Positions 7,776 to 15,798 are shown, counted from the stretch's first letter. The stretch: 21,904 nucleotides of DNA from Bacteroidota bacterium (GCA_023390775.1 JAEWCF010000100.1:1-21904), one strand, 5' to 3'. A program made the numbers and translations. Notes: generated by a model not told the origin, from the letters alone.

Positions 7776-8326
7776 GTGGCGTTGCGCTCCCTGATTTTCT
7801 TGTAAAATTTAAACCCGGCCATGATCAGCAGGGAAAAAGCAACGATGCCGATCACGCCGTAAATCCAGTTGACCGCGCTTTTGAGGATCACCAAAAACAC
7901 CACGGCGAACAAAATAACGGTCGAACCTTCGTTCCAAAGGCGCATTCCGTTGGACGTATACTTAATCCTGCCTTGTTGAAGATTTTTAAAAATGACGTGG
8001 CATCGGGCGTGGTAGAGGTACAGCAGGAATACGAACGCGAGCTTGACGTGCATCCAGGGTTGCGAAAGCCAGAGGCGGCCCGCATCGGTAAACAAAAGCA
8101 TCCAAAACGCGAATATGCTCGTGATGATTGCCGATGGCCACGTGATGATGTACCACAGCCGGTAGGACATGAGTTTGTATTGTTCCGACAGGATTTCACG
8201 GGCGGGCGATTCCTTGGATTCGGCTTCGATCTGGTAGACGAACAATCGGACGATGTAAAAAAGCCCGGCGAACCACGTGATGACGAAAATCAGGTGCAGC
8301 GATTTGAGGTAATTGTAGATTTCCAT
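7772..8326 (-). CDS. hemJ: HemJ-type protoporphyrinogen IX oxidase (CopD-like membrane protein)
   Basis: A 184-residue integral membrane protein with about four hydrophobic segments (near 8-30, 55-80, 93-112 and 136-170). HemJ oxidises protoporphyrinogen IX to protoporphyrin IX, the penultimate haem step, in bacteria lacking HemG and HemY. The N-terminal LKSLHLIFVITWFAG places a conserved His at 11, and WMHVKLAFV gives the conserved Lys at 95; residues like these are haem-binding or essential in studied HemJ proteins. Length and topology fit the family. CopD-like proteins of other function share the fold, but HemH on the same strand and the rest of the pathway divergent make the HemJ reading strong. 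It follows the MATE gene by 13 bases. Confidence 0.88.
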   Translation of the reverse strand: MEIYNYLKSLHLIFVITWFAGLFYIVRLFVYQIEAESKESPAREILSEQYKLMSYRLWYIITWPSAIITSIFAFWMLLFTDAGRLWLSQPWMHVKLAFVFLLYLYHARCHVIFKNLQQGRIKYTSNGMRLWNEGSTVILFAVVFLVILKSAVNWIYGVIGIVAFSLLIMAGFKFYKKIRERNAT

Positions 8327-8339
8327 CAGCGTTGTTCGA

Positions 8340-9677
8340 TCATCTTTTTTTTAAGGTCGTCCTGAAAGCCTTTGCAAGGAAAACCGAAGTAACGGCCGTC
8401 GCCAGAATATCGGCGATGGGAAAAGCGACCCATATTCCAAAAATACCAAAATAATCGGGCAAAACGAGGATAAGCGGGATCAGGAAAAATCCCTGCTTGG
8501 TCAGCGTCAGCATCAACGCCTTCTTAGCCTGTCCCGACGCCTGGAAGTAGGCCGCGCCGATGAGTTGGATCGCAATGACAGGGGATGCCGCAAACACCCA
8601 CCGCATCGCATCGGGCGCATCGCGCAGCACGGCCGGATCTTTTGAAAAAATCCCGACGATGTCCCCGGCGAAGATGAGGATTACCGCGTAGATCGCAATG
8701 GCGAAACCCCCGGCGTATTTGATCGACACCACCACCGATTCACGTACCCGCGGGTATTTTTTCGCGCCGAAATTGAATCCGGCAACGGGTTGGAACCCTT
8801 CGGTGATGCCGTTCACGGGGAAAAGCGCGAACATCAGCATCCGCGAAATGATCCCGTAAACCGTGACCGCATGTTCGCCGCCGTGGGCAAAGAGGGAATT
8901 GTTCAACAGCGCCGATAAAACCGTGATGACGCTCTGGCGGGCAAATGTGGTAAAGCTCAGTGCCGATATTTCACGGGTCAGTTTCCATTGCGGGGCAAAG
9001 TCTTCCAACCTGGGCCGCAGTTCGCTCCTTAAAAAATGCACGGAAACAAATAAAAAGGACGCCGTCATCGAGACGGCCGTGGCAAGGCCTGCGCCGAAGA
9101 TTCCCCAGCCGAATACCTGGATAAACAAAAAATCGCACGCGATGTTTCCCACCGATGCGATCATGAGCGCGGTCATCGCAATGCGCGGTTTTCCCTCGGC
9201 ACGGATCACCGAGTTGGCCATCGACGCCAGCGCCTGCAAGGGTACCACGGCCATGACCGGATAGAGGTATTCGAGTGCGGGCGCGGAGATGTTGCCCTTT
9301 GCCCCGAAAAGTTTCAGCGCATGCTCCGGAAACAATAAAATCGCCACACAAAAGATTGTCGTAAGCAGCGCTGTAAGCATGATCTGGTGGGCAAAGGCCT
9401 GTCTCGCCTTGTGGTGATGTCCGGCGCCAAGGGCCCGTGATACGACCGAACTTCCGCCTATCCCGACCGAAAAGCCGATCGAGGCGACAAAGAAGACCAG
9501 CGGCGTTACCACGGCAAGCGCCGCGATCGCGATCGGGCCGACCCATTGCCCCACGAGCACCGTGTCCACCACGAGGTTTGAGGTCATGAAGAGGATGCCC
9601 ACCGAGGCGGGAATGGCCTGTTTCCTAAGAAGCTTGCCTATTCGCTCTGTTCCCAGGCCGATATCCTCAGGCTTCAT
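8340..9677 (-). CDS. MATE-family multidrug/toxin efflux transporter
   Basis: A 445-residue, roughly 12-helix transporter of the MATE family (Na+- or H+-coupled export of organic cations and metabolites). Hydrophobic helices alternate throughout, with the family-like segments GQWVGPIAIAALAVVTPL near the N-terminus, GIGGSSVVSRALGAG in the first half and NGITEGFQPVAGFNFGAKKY in the second half, the last being characteristic of MepA/DinF-like members. The ATG at 9677 is immediately next to the hemH stop (9678), with no intervening base, and hemJ follows 13 bases downstream. Placement between ferrochelatase and protoporphyrinogen oxidase makes a porphyrin or other toxic-intermediate exporter an attractive but untested idea. 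Confidence 0.93.
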   Translation of the reverse strand: MKPEDIGLGTERIGKLLRKQAIPASVGILFMTSNLVVDTVLVGQWVGPIAIAALAVVTPLVFFVASIGFSVGIGGSSVVSRALGAGHHHKARQAFAHQIMLTALLTTIFCVAILLFPEHALKLFGAKGNISAPALEYLYPVMAVVPLQALASMANSVIRAEGKPRIAMTALMIASVGNIACDFLFIQVFGWGIFGAGLATAVSMTASFLFVSVHFLRSELRPRLEDFAPQWKLTREISALSFTTFARQSVITVLSALLNNSLFAHGGEHAVTVYGIISRMLMFALFPVNGITEGFQPVAGFNFGAKKYPRVRESVVVSIKYAGGFAIAIYAVILIFAGDIVGIFSKDPAVLRDAPDAMRWVFAASPVIAIQLIGAAYFQASGQAKKALMLTLTKQGFFLIPLILVLPDYFGIFGIWVAFPIADILATAVTSVFLAKAFRTTLKKR

Positions 9678-10700
9678 CTAACCATTGGTATTGGCCCAGT
9701 CATTGATCCAGTTGGCCACCGTCTGGGACCAATCGTCGCTGTCGTTAAGGCAGGGGATTGCCAAAAATTCCTCGCCTCCGTGTTCCTTGAACTGGTGATT
9801 GGCTTCCATCGCAATCTCCTCAAGGGTTTCGAGGCAGTCCGCGACAAACGCCGGCGTGACGACAGCCAGTTTCTTGATGCCCTTTTCCGGCATCTTGTTG
9901 ATTTCCACATCGGTGTAAGGTTCCAGCCATTTGTCGCCCACAAGCCTCGATTGGAAAGTCTCACTGTATTTTTCACGCGGGATGCCCAGCATTTCCACGA
10001 CTTGGCGCGTGGTCTCAAAACACTGGTGTCGGTAGCAGAACTCATGCGCGGGTGAAGGCGTCACGCAGCATTTGTTGTCGATTTTGCAATGTGATTTGGT
10101 CACATCGGTTTTGCGGATATGCCGCTCCGGAATGCCGTGGTAGGAAAACAGAAGATGGTCATATTCGAAACCTTCGAGGTGCTTCTTGATCGAATCGGCG
10201 AGGTTGCGGATGTAATCGGGTTTGTTGTAAAATGCCGGTACCGATGTGAACTTCATCTGCGGAAAATGTTTCTTCCGAAGTTCTTCTGCCAAAACGAGGA
10301 TCGTCACTGTCGATGCCATCGCATGCTGAGGATAAAGTGGAAAGAGCAAAACATCGGTCACGCCCTGGTCATGCAGCTCCTGTAAACCCTTCATGATCGA
10401 GGGCTGTCCGTAGCGCATCGCCAGGGACACGGGTACATCGACCTTCGGTTTCACCTTTTCATGCATCCGTTTCGAGATGACGATGAGCGGCGACCCCTCT
10501 TCCCACCAAATCTTCTTGTACGCCGCACCCGATTTCTCCGGGCGTTTGCGCAGTATGATGCCGCGGACCAAAAGCGCTCTTAATAAAAAAGGCACATCGA
10601 TGACGTATCTGTCCATCAAAAATTCATCGAGGTAAGGCTTGACGTCTTTGGGATCCGGGCTTTGGGGCGAGCCGAGGTTTACGAGGAGAACTCCCTTCAT
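9678..10700 (-). CDS. hemH: Ferrochelatase
   Basis: A 340-residue ferrochelatase that inserts Fe2+ into protoporphyrin IX. The N-terminus MKGVLLVNLGSPQSPDPKDV and the catalytic SYHGIPERH (H188) are typical, and the acidic partner lies in CLETLEEI (E291 or E294). Between them is a Cys-rich insert HCKIDNKCCVTPSPAHEFC plus a further Cys (C205, C211, C212, C222, C227), a possible Fe-S cluster site as known in some ferrochelatases. Separated from the AraC regulator gene by 47 bases filled with a heptamer array. Directly followed by the MATE gene. Probably co-transcribed with the regulator. Confidence 0.96.
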   Translation of the reverse strand: MKGVLLVNLGSPQSPDPKDVKPYLDEFLMDRYVIDVPFLLRALLVRGIILRKRPEKSGAAYKKIWWEEGSPLIVISKRMHEKVKPKVDVPVSLAMRYGQPSIMKGLQELHDQGVTDVLLFPLYPQHAMASTVTILVLAEELRKKHFPQMKFTSVPAFYNKPDYIRNLADSIKKHLEGFEYDHLLFSYHGIPERHIRKTDVTKSHCKIDNKCCVTPSPAHEFCYRHQCFETTRQVVEMLGIPREKYSETFQSRLVGDKWLEPYTDVEINKMPEKGIKKLAVVTPAFVADCLETLEEIAMEANHQFKEHGGEEFLAIPCLNDSDDWSQTVANWINDWANTNG

Positions 10701-10743
10701 GGTTGTGGGGTTATGGGTTGTGAGTTATGGGTTATGAGTAATG
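10701..10743. repeat. Heptamer tandem array filling the araC-hemH spacer
   Basis: On the minus strand: CATTACT, CATAACC, CATAACT, CACAACC, CATAACC, one extra base, then CACAACC, ending at the base before the hemH ATG. It starts four bases after the regulator's stop codon. Units keep an exact 7-bp register apart from the single extra base. It takes up almost the whole spacer, leaving no room for a normal promoter. Confidence 0.8.
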
Positions 10744-10747
10744 CGTG

Positions 10748-11620
10748 TTAGGTGTTGGTGGTGACCGACATCAGGTATTTCTTGGGCGTGGTCGCAAATT
10801 TCTTGCGGAAGGCGGCGATAAAGTGGCTTCCCGTGGAGTACCCGATGCGAAGCCCGACCTCATTGACATTGTACGACCCCGAGTCGAGCAGTTTGCGGGC
10901 GTATTCCATTTTATAGTCGAACAGGAATCCGTAAACCGTGTCGCCATAGATCTGCTTAAAGCCCATCTTGAGTTTCTTGAGCGTGAGGCCTACCTGGTCG
11001 GCGAGCTCCTGAAGCCCGGGCGGTTCGGCCATATTGGCGATGATGATCTCCTTCGCCCTGCGGATTTTGGTAACGTTTTCCTCATCAACTAGAAAGGGGC
11101 AATGCTCGCCCGCGGGGTCTTCCGACCGGTTAAAATACAAACTAAGGAGTTCGTAACCCTTGCCCCTGAAGTACAATTGGCGTATGGAGGGGCTGAGGTT
11201 ATAATGGAACAATTGGCTCAGTGCGATGGCCATGGAAGGCGAAATGTTGTCCTCCTTATAGTATTTCTTGTCGCGGTTTTCCTCACTCAGGAAGGTGATG
11301 TAACCGGCCTCGGCGGTGAAAAGGGCGTGGAATTTTGTGATCGAGATCGTAACCGAGATCACCCATGAATTCGGGGCCAGTTCCATTTTGATTGGCAGTT
11401 CGCGCTGCGGATTGTAGAGTAGCAGTGATTTCTCTTCCCGAAGCTCGAGCGCATAATTTCCCTGGTTAAAAATGAATTTGGCGCGTCCCTTGAGGCCAAA
11501 GTGGAACTGGATCAGGCCGCTTTTTACCTCGTGGGTGACATGGAAGATTTCGTCCGACTCGTTCTCGAAACGAAGCATCGTGAAATCGTCCTCGATTTTT
11601 ATGACCTCTTTAGAACCCAT
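10748..11620 (-). CDS. AraC-family transcriptional regulator, PchR-like
   Basis: A 290-residue regulator. The C-terminal roughly 100 residues carry the two-HTH AraC domain: LQELADQVGLTLKKLKMGFK, then the linker helix, then NVNEVGLRIGYSTGSHFIAAFRKKF and the closing PKKYL. The N-terminal sensory half (SGLIQFHFGLKGRAKFIF, then LLLYNPQRELP) resembles PchR, the siderophore-responsive regulator of iron acquisition, which points to an iron- or haem-related ligand; this is by resemblance only. It lies between hemH (same strand, 47 bases downstream) and the divergent hemA, so it is well placed to control both arms and itself. The start is ATG 11620; the candidate -7 at 11715-11722 gives a leader of about 90 bases. 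Confidence 0.93.
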   Translation of the reverse strand: MGSKEVIKIEDDFTMLRFENESDEIFHVTHEVKSGLIQFHFGLKGRAKFIFNQGNYALELREEKSLLLYNPQRELPIKMELAPNSWVISVTISITKFHALFTAEAGYITFLSEENRDKKYYKEDNISPSMAIALSQLFHYNLSPSIRQLYFRGKGYELLSLYFNRSEDPAGEHCPFLVDEENVTKIRRAKEIIIANMAEPPGLQELADQVGLTLKKLKMGFKQIYGDTVYGFLFDYKMEYARKLLDSGSYNVNEVGLRIGYSTGSHFIAAFRKKFATTPKKYLMSVTTNT

Positions 11621-11714
11621 AGCGACATTTTTTCGTAAATGATGGATGTTCGCCCTGACCGATGTTATTTAGAACAACTCTAAATAAACCCCTCGCCAGG
11701 GCTTGATATCATTG

Positions 11715-11722
11715 CAAAAGTA
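11715..11722 (-). promoter_or_regulatory. Candidate -7 element of the AraC-hemH arm
   Basis: TACTTTTG on the minus strand is an exact TAnnTTTG match. Transcription would start near 11708. No TTG at a proper -33 distance was found. That would fit a promoter needing an activator, but absence of a weak motif is thin evidence. Confidence 0.5.
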
Positions 11723-11790
11723 CTGGAAATGGGGCAATCGATAGCGCTGTCCGATCGAAAATTCGCATAGCGTTATAAATTGTCCTTCCA

Positions 11791-11810
11791 GCGTTGTTTT
11801 TAAAAAACGC
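11791..11810. promoter_or_regulatory. Candidate operator: near-palindrome in the hemA promoter
   Basis: A 20-base near-palindrome with outer arms GCGTT and AACGC, pairing at 8 of 9 positions each side of an AT-rich centre. It covers the -33 TTG and part of the spacer of the hemA promoter, so a bound protein would compete with or contact RNA polymerase. Two direct ATAGCG repeats (11741-11746 and 11767-11772, 26 bases apart) lie further upstream between the two promoters and are alternative AraC-type half-sites. Confidence 0.4.
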
Positions 11811-11825
11811 TTCACAATAAGTTTG
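11794..11825 (+). promoter_or_regulatory. hemA promoter (-33 TTG and -7 TAAGTTTG)
   Basis: TTG (11794-11796), a 21-base spacer, then TAAGTTTG (11818-11825), an exact TAnnTTTG -7 element. This is the only promoter in the window with both halves at accepted Bacteroidota spacing. Transcription should start near 11832, 12 bases before ATG 11844, which rules out the upstream TTG start at 11823. Confidence 0.7.
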
Positions 11826-11843
11826 CTAAACTTTTCTAAGTGT

Positions 11844-13106
11844 ATGGAACACCTTAATGCCGCGAAGCACAATTCGTTTTACGCCGTGGGCCTCAGCTAT
11901 AAAAAAGCCGATGCCGCGATACGGGGTAAGTTCAGTCTTGATGCGGCGGCAAAGACACGGTTGCTGGCGCAGGCCAAACGCGAGGGCATTGATAGCCTTA
12001 TCGTGACTTCCACTTGCAACCGAACGGAGATTTACGGATTTTCACAGCATCCGTTTCAATTGATAAAGCTATTGTGCGACAACAGCGAGGGGACCGTGGA
12101 GGACTTCCAGCAGGTCGCCTATGTGCATAAAAACCAGGAGGCGGTAAACCACATGTTCCGCGTGGGTACGGGATTGGACAGCCAGATTTTGGGTGACTTC
12201 GAGATCATCAGCCAGATCAAGAACAGTTTTGTCGAGAGTAAGGCTTTGGGGCTTGCAAACGCATTCCTCGAACGATTGGTGAACTGCGTGATCCAGGCGA
12301 GCAAGAAAATCAAGAACGAGACCGGCATTTCCAGCGGGGCAACCTCGGTTTCCTTCGCATCGGTACAATATATCATCAGGAACGTTCCCGATATCGGCAA
12401 TAAAAACATTCTGCTTTTCGGTACGGGAAAGATCGGTCGCAATACGTGCGAGAACCTGGTCAAGCACACGCATAACGAACACATTACGCTCATCAACCGC
12501 ACCAAGGATAAGGCCGAGAAAATTGCCGGTAAGTTCAACCTTCTGGTCCGCGACTACGCCGATCTTCCGTTGGAAATCCGCAAGGCAGATGTGCTGGTCG
12601 TGGCAACCGGAGCCCTGAACCCTACCGTGGATGCCGCGATTCTCAACCTGAAGAAACCGCTTTTGATCCTCGATTTGTCAATCCCGAAAAATGTTTCGGA
12701 CGATGTGCGCAAAGTGGAAGGCGTGACCCTTGTCCATTTGGACGCGCTTTCGCAGATGACCGACGAGACCCTGGAAAACCGACGGAAGCACATCCCCGCA
12801 GCCGAGGCAATCATCGCCGAAATCAAGGCCGAATTCCTGACCTGGACCCAAGCGCGCAAGTTTGCCCCGACGATCAATGCGCTCAAGGAAAAACTCAATC
12901 ACATCAAGGCCGCCGAGCTCAATTTTCAGCGCAAAAAGTTTTCGAACTTTGACGAGCAACAGGCCGAAGTCATCAGTGACCGGATCATCCAAAAGATTAC
13001 GACGCATTTCGCCAACCACCTGAAAAAGGAGCATACCATGGTGGATGAAAGCATCGAGTGGATCGAGAAAATATTTCAAATTGAAGCCAAAAACCCCGTT
13101 CGATAG
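11844..13106 (+). CDS. hemA: Glutamyl-tRNA reductase
   Basis: A 420-residue GluTR, the first committed enzyme of the C5 route: it reduces glutamyl-tRNA(Glu) with NADPH to glutamate-1-semialdehyde. The N-terminal catalytic domain has SLIVTSTCNRTEIYG with catalytic Cys58. The NADPH Rossmann domain shows NILLFGTGKIGRNTCENL, a GxGxxG-like loop. The C-terminal part is the helical dimerisation domain. ATG 11844 is chosen because the promoter places the transcript start just upstream and MEHLNAAKHNSFYAVGLSYK is a normal beginning. GluTR is usually the feedback-controlled step, consistent with its lying directly behind the candidate operator. First gene of the plus-strand haem operon; its TAG stop lies in the loop of a hairpin. 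Confidence 0.96.
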   Translation: MEHLNAAKHNSFYAVGLSYKKADAAIRGKFSLDAAAKTRLLAQAKREGIDSLIVTSTCNRTEIYGFSQHPFQLIKLLCDNSEGTVEDFQQVAYVHKNQEAVNHMFRVGTGLDSQILGDFEIISQIKNSFVESKALGLANAFLERLVNCVIQASKKIKNETGISSGATSVSFASVQYIIRNVPDIGNKNILLFGTGKIGRNTCENLVKHTHNEHITLINRTKDKAEKIAGKFNLLVRDYADLPLEIRKADVLVVATGALNPTVDAAILNLKKPLLILDLSIPKNVSDDVRKVEGVTLVHLDALSQMTDETLENRRKHIPAAEAIIAEIKAEFLTWTQARKFAPTINALKEKLNHIKAAELNFQRKKFSNFDEQQAEVISDRIIQKITTHFANHLKKEHTMVDESIEWIEKIFQIEAKNPVR

Positions 13107-13114
13107 CGGGGTTT
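13091..13114 (+). terminator. hemA-hemC intercistronic hairpin, possible attenuator
   Basis: AAACCCCG (13091-13098), eight-base loop TTCGATAG, CGGGGTTT (13107-13114): a perfect 8-bp stem. The hemA stop TAG (13104-13106) is the last triplet of the loop. Only three T close the stem and the sequence then reads ACCTTATTATG into hemC, so it is a weak terminator at best. Partial termination, RNA processing or 3'-end stabilisation are alternatives. A ribosome terminating on hemA would cover it. Confidence 0.5.
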
Positions 13115-13122
13115 ACCTTATT

Positions 13123-14046
13123 ATGCCAAAAACCATTCGAATCGGTACGCGGGACAGCGAGCTCGCCATGTGGCAAGCGCGAACCGTTGAATCGGCGCTT
13201 CGCAGTTTTGGATACGATACGGTCCTGGTGCCCACCAAATCCGCGGGCGACGTGATATTGGACAAGCCGCTGTACGAGTTCGGGATCACCGGCATCTTTA
13301 CCAAAACCCTTGATGTTGCCATGATTTCCGGGCAGATCGATATTGCCGTACACTCAATGAAAGATGTGCCGACCGCCCTTCCGCACGGTATCGTCCAGGC
13401 CGCGGTCCTCAAACGCGAAAATCCGATGGACATCCTGGTCCACAAGGGGCAACTCGATTTTATGCAACCCTGTACGGTCGCTACGGGAAGCCTTCGCCGC
13501 CAGGCGCAATGGCTGCATCGTTACCCGCACCACACGGTTGTGGACCTGCGGGGAAACGTCAATACGCGTCTACAGAAGCTGAACGACAATGACTGGACAG
13601 GCGCCGTTTTTGCCACCGCCGGGCTCGATCGGCTGGGCATCAAGCCCGATAATTTCATTCCGCTTGACTGGATGATTCCGGCACCTGCGCAAGGAGCCAT
13701 GGTGGTCGTGGCGATGGCCGACGATGACTTCTGCCGAGAGGCGACCGCGAAGCTCAACCATTTCGAGACCGAGGTCTGCACCTGGATTGAGCGCCAGTTC
13801 CTCCGTACACTTGAAGGCGGATGCACCGCCCCTATTGGTGCGCTGGCACGGTTTGAAGGTCATCAGATCCGGTTTGACGGGGCCCTTTATTCCCTCGACG
13901 GAAAGGAGAAAATCATGATCGAGAAGACCGCGGACGCCACGCACTACAAGAACTTCGGTGAGGAATGCGCCCGCGAGGCACTTACCCGGGGCGGCGAAGA
14001 CCTGATGACCCGTATCCGCGAGAATCTCGGCCCCAAAACACCGTAA
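13123..14046 (+). CDS. hemC: Hydroxymethylbilane synthase (porphobilinogen deaminase)
   Basis: A 307-residue enzyme that polymerises four porphobilinogens into hydroxymethylbilane. It begins MPKTIRIGTRDSELAMWQA, the typical N-terminus. HSMKDVPT supplies the catalytic Asp81, TGSLRRQAQW the substrate-binding arginines, and EGGCTAPIGA the Cys234 to which the dipyrromethane cofactor is attached. The start is ATG 13123, 16 bases after the hemA stop and just past the intercistronic hairpin; the longer upstream frame overlaps hemA and lacks family similarity. hemD follows without a gap. Confidence 0.96.
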   Translation: MPKTIRIGTRDSELAMWQARTVESALRSFGYDTVLVPTKSAGDVILDKPLYEFGITGIFTKTLDVAMISGQIDIAVHSMKDVPTALPHGIVQAAVLKRENPMDILVHKGQLDFMQPCTVATGSLRRQAQWLHRYPHHTVVDLRGNVNTRLQKLNDNDWTGAVFATAGLDRLGIKPDNFIPLDWMIPAPAQGAMVVVAMADDDFCREATAKLNHFETEVCTWIERQFLRTLEGGCTAPIGALARFEGHQIRFDGALYSLDGKEKIMIEKTADATHYKNFGEECAREALTRGGEDLMTRIRENLGPKTP

Positions 14047-14718
14047 ATGAAACCGCGCGTATTATCCACCAAGAGGCTTCGGCCGGCACAACGGAATTAT
14101 CTGTTGAACGCGGGACTTGCCGTCGTGGAAGCCGATTTTATCAAGATCTGCCGATTGGAGCCGGATGTAAGTGAAGTTGGCGATAGCCTCATTTTCACGA
14201 GCGGAAACGCCGTTCGCAGCATTCTGGAACATTCAAAGGTAGCCGAGTTCAGGGAACGGGATTGTTTCTGCGTCGGCGAGAAAACCCGGTCGCTGTTGCA
14301 GTTAAACGGCTTTCAGGTCACGGCCAGTGCCGACAGCGCCGCCGAATTGCTTCCCAAAATCAAGGTATTTCGCGATCGGAAATTTACTTTTTTCTGCGGA
14401 AACCTAAGACTTGAGACTTTGCCGATGAGCCTGAAGGTCGCGGGGATTAAATTCAATGAGATCAAGGCCTATACCACACAGTTAAAGCCAACGTCCGTTC
14501 CGGGCACCTTTGACGCCGTTTTGTTTTACAGCCCCTCGGGGGTTGAAAGCTTTTTTGGAAGCAATAAGATCGGCAGCGCTGTCTGTATCTGCATTGGCGA
14601 AACGACCGCCCGCACCATCAAGGACCCCCATGCCCGGATAATTGTCGCGGCAAGGCCTTCGATAGAAAATGTGATCGTCAAATGCATTAAGCACTTTGCC
14701 GCATCCGAAACCAATTGA
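14047..14718 (+). CDS. hemD: Uroporphyrinogen-III synthase
   Basis: A 223-residue protein whose ATG is the first base after the hemC TAA. HemD closes hydroxymethylbilane with inversion of ring D to give uroporphyrinogen III. The family is poorly conserved, but the landmarks fit: SLIFTSGNAVRSI in the first half, and FDAVLFYSPSGVESFF followed by ICIGETTARTIK in the second, giving the usual two-lobed alternation. Position between hemC and hemE and full length support the call. Confidence 0.92.
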   Translation: MKPRVLSTKRLRPAQRNYLLNAGLAVVEADFIKICRLEPDVSEVGDSLIFTSGNAVRSILEHSKVAEFRERDCFCVGEKTRSLLQLNGFQVTASADSAAELLPKIKVFRDRKFTFFCGNLRLETLPMSLKVAGIKFNEIKAYTTQLKPTSVPGTFDAVLFYSPSGVESFFGSNKIGSAVCICIGETTARTIKDPHARIIVAARPSIENVIVKCIKHFAASETN

Positions 14719-14741
14719 TAAACGTTTACAAACGACTATAA

Positions 14742-15767
14742 ATGATTAAAAACGATCTTTTTCTTAAGGCGCTCAAAGGCGAAACCGTACAGCGTCCACC
14801 CGTTTGGATGATGCGCCAGGCCGGGCGTTACCTTCCCGAATTCCGCGCGCTTCGCGACAAATACGACTTTTTCACCCGTTGCCAGACTCCCGAACTCGCC
14901 GCCGAGATCACCGTTCAGCCCATCAGGATCGTCAAACCAGATGCGGCTATTTTGTTCTCGGATATTTTGGTGGTTCCGCAAGCGATGGGCATCGAGGTGC
15001 TGATGAAGGAAAGCGTGGGCCCATTCCTGCCGAGTCCCATCCGCAGCGCCGCCGATGTGGAAAAGGTCATCGTTCCCGAGATCGACGAGACGTTGGGTTA
15101 CGTCATGGACGCGATCAAGCTTACCAAGCAAATGCTCGATGACGAGGTACCGCTCATCGGCTTTGCGGGTTCGCCGTGGACGATTTTCTGTTATGCCGTA
15201 GAGGGAAAAGGATCCAAGAGTTTCGATACCGCAAAGGGCTTTTGCTTTTCGCAACCTGAAGCCGCCCACGCGCTTTTGCAAAAGATCACCGACACGACCA
15301 TCGCCTACCTCAAGCGCAAGGTGGAGTCCGGAGTCAATGCCGTGCAGGTGTTCGATTCGTGGGGCGGGATGCTTTCACCCGTCGATTACCAGGAATTCTC
15401 GTGGAAATACATCAACCAGATCGTCGAGGCGCTCGCCCCGCACACGCATGTCATCGTCTTTGGCAAGGGCTGTTGGTTCGCCCTTAACGAGATGGGCAAA
15501 TCCAAGGCTTCGGCACTTGGCGTGGACTGGACTTGTTCGGCACGGAACGCGCGTTACCTTTCCGGCGGGAACATCACGCTTCAGGGCAATTTCGATCCGT
15601 CTCGCCTACTGTCGCCGATTCCCGTCATCAAGAGAATGGTGAAGGAGATGATCGACGAATTCGGCAAGGACCGCTATATCGTCAACCTCGGCCACGGCAT
15701 TTTGCCCAACATTCCCGTGGATCATGCCAAGGCGTTTGTGGAGGCGGTGAAGGAGTATGGCAATTAG
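14742..15767 (+). CDS. hemE: Uroporphyrinogen decarboxylase
   Basis: A 341-residue cofactor-free decarboxylase that removes four acetate carboxyls from uroporphyrinogen III to give coproporphyrinogen III. The signature WMMRQAGRYLPEFR (Arg25 and Arg29) and AILFSDILVVPQAMG (Asp74) are both present, as is FAGSPWTIFCYAVEG. A C-terminal NLGHGILPNIPVDHAKAFV is typical. It starts 23 bases after hemD. Its last codon and TAG stop come from the first unit of an 8-bp tandem array. Confidence 0.97.
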   Translation: MIKNDLFLKALKGETVQRPPVWMMRQAGRYLPEFRALRDKYDFFTRCQTPELAAEITVQPIRIVKPDAAILFSDILVVPQAMGIEVLMKESVGPFLPSPIRSAADVEKVIVPEIDETLGYVMDAIKLTKQMLDDEVPLIGFAGSPWTIFCYAVEGKGSKSFDTAKGFCFSQPEAAHALLQKITDTTIAYLKRKVESGVNAVQVFDSWGGMLSPVDYQEFSWKYINQIVEALAPHTHVIVFGKGCWFALNEMGKSKASALGVDWTCSARNARYLSGGNITLQGNFDPSRLLSPIPVIKRMVKEMIDEFGKDRYIVNLGHGILPNIPVDHAKAFVEAVKEYGN

Positions 15768-15793
15768 CCAATGTGACAATTAGCAAATTAGCG
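15762..15793. repeat. Octamer tandem array containing the hemE stop codon
   Basis: Four units in 8-bp register: AATTAGCC, AATGTGAC, AATTAGCA, AATTAGCG, then a partial AATTT. The hemE terminal Asn codon and TAG stop (15762-15767) are in the first unit. The unit is the same word as in the array at 18442-18473. Confidence 0.8.
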
Positions 15794-15798
15794 AATTT

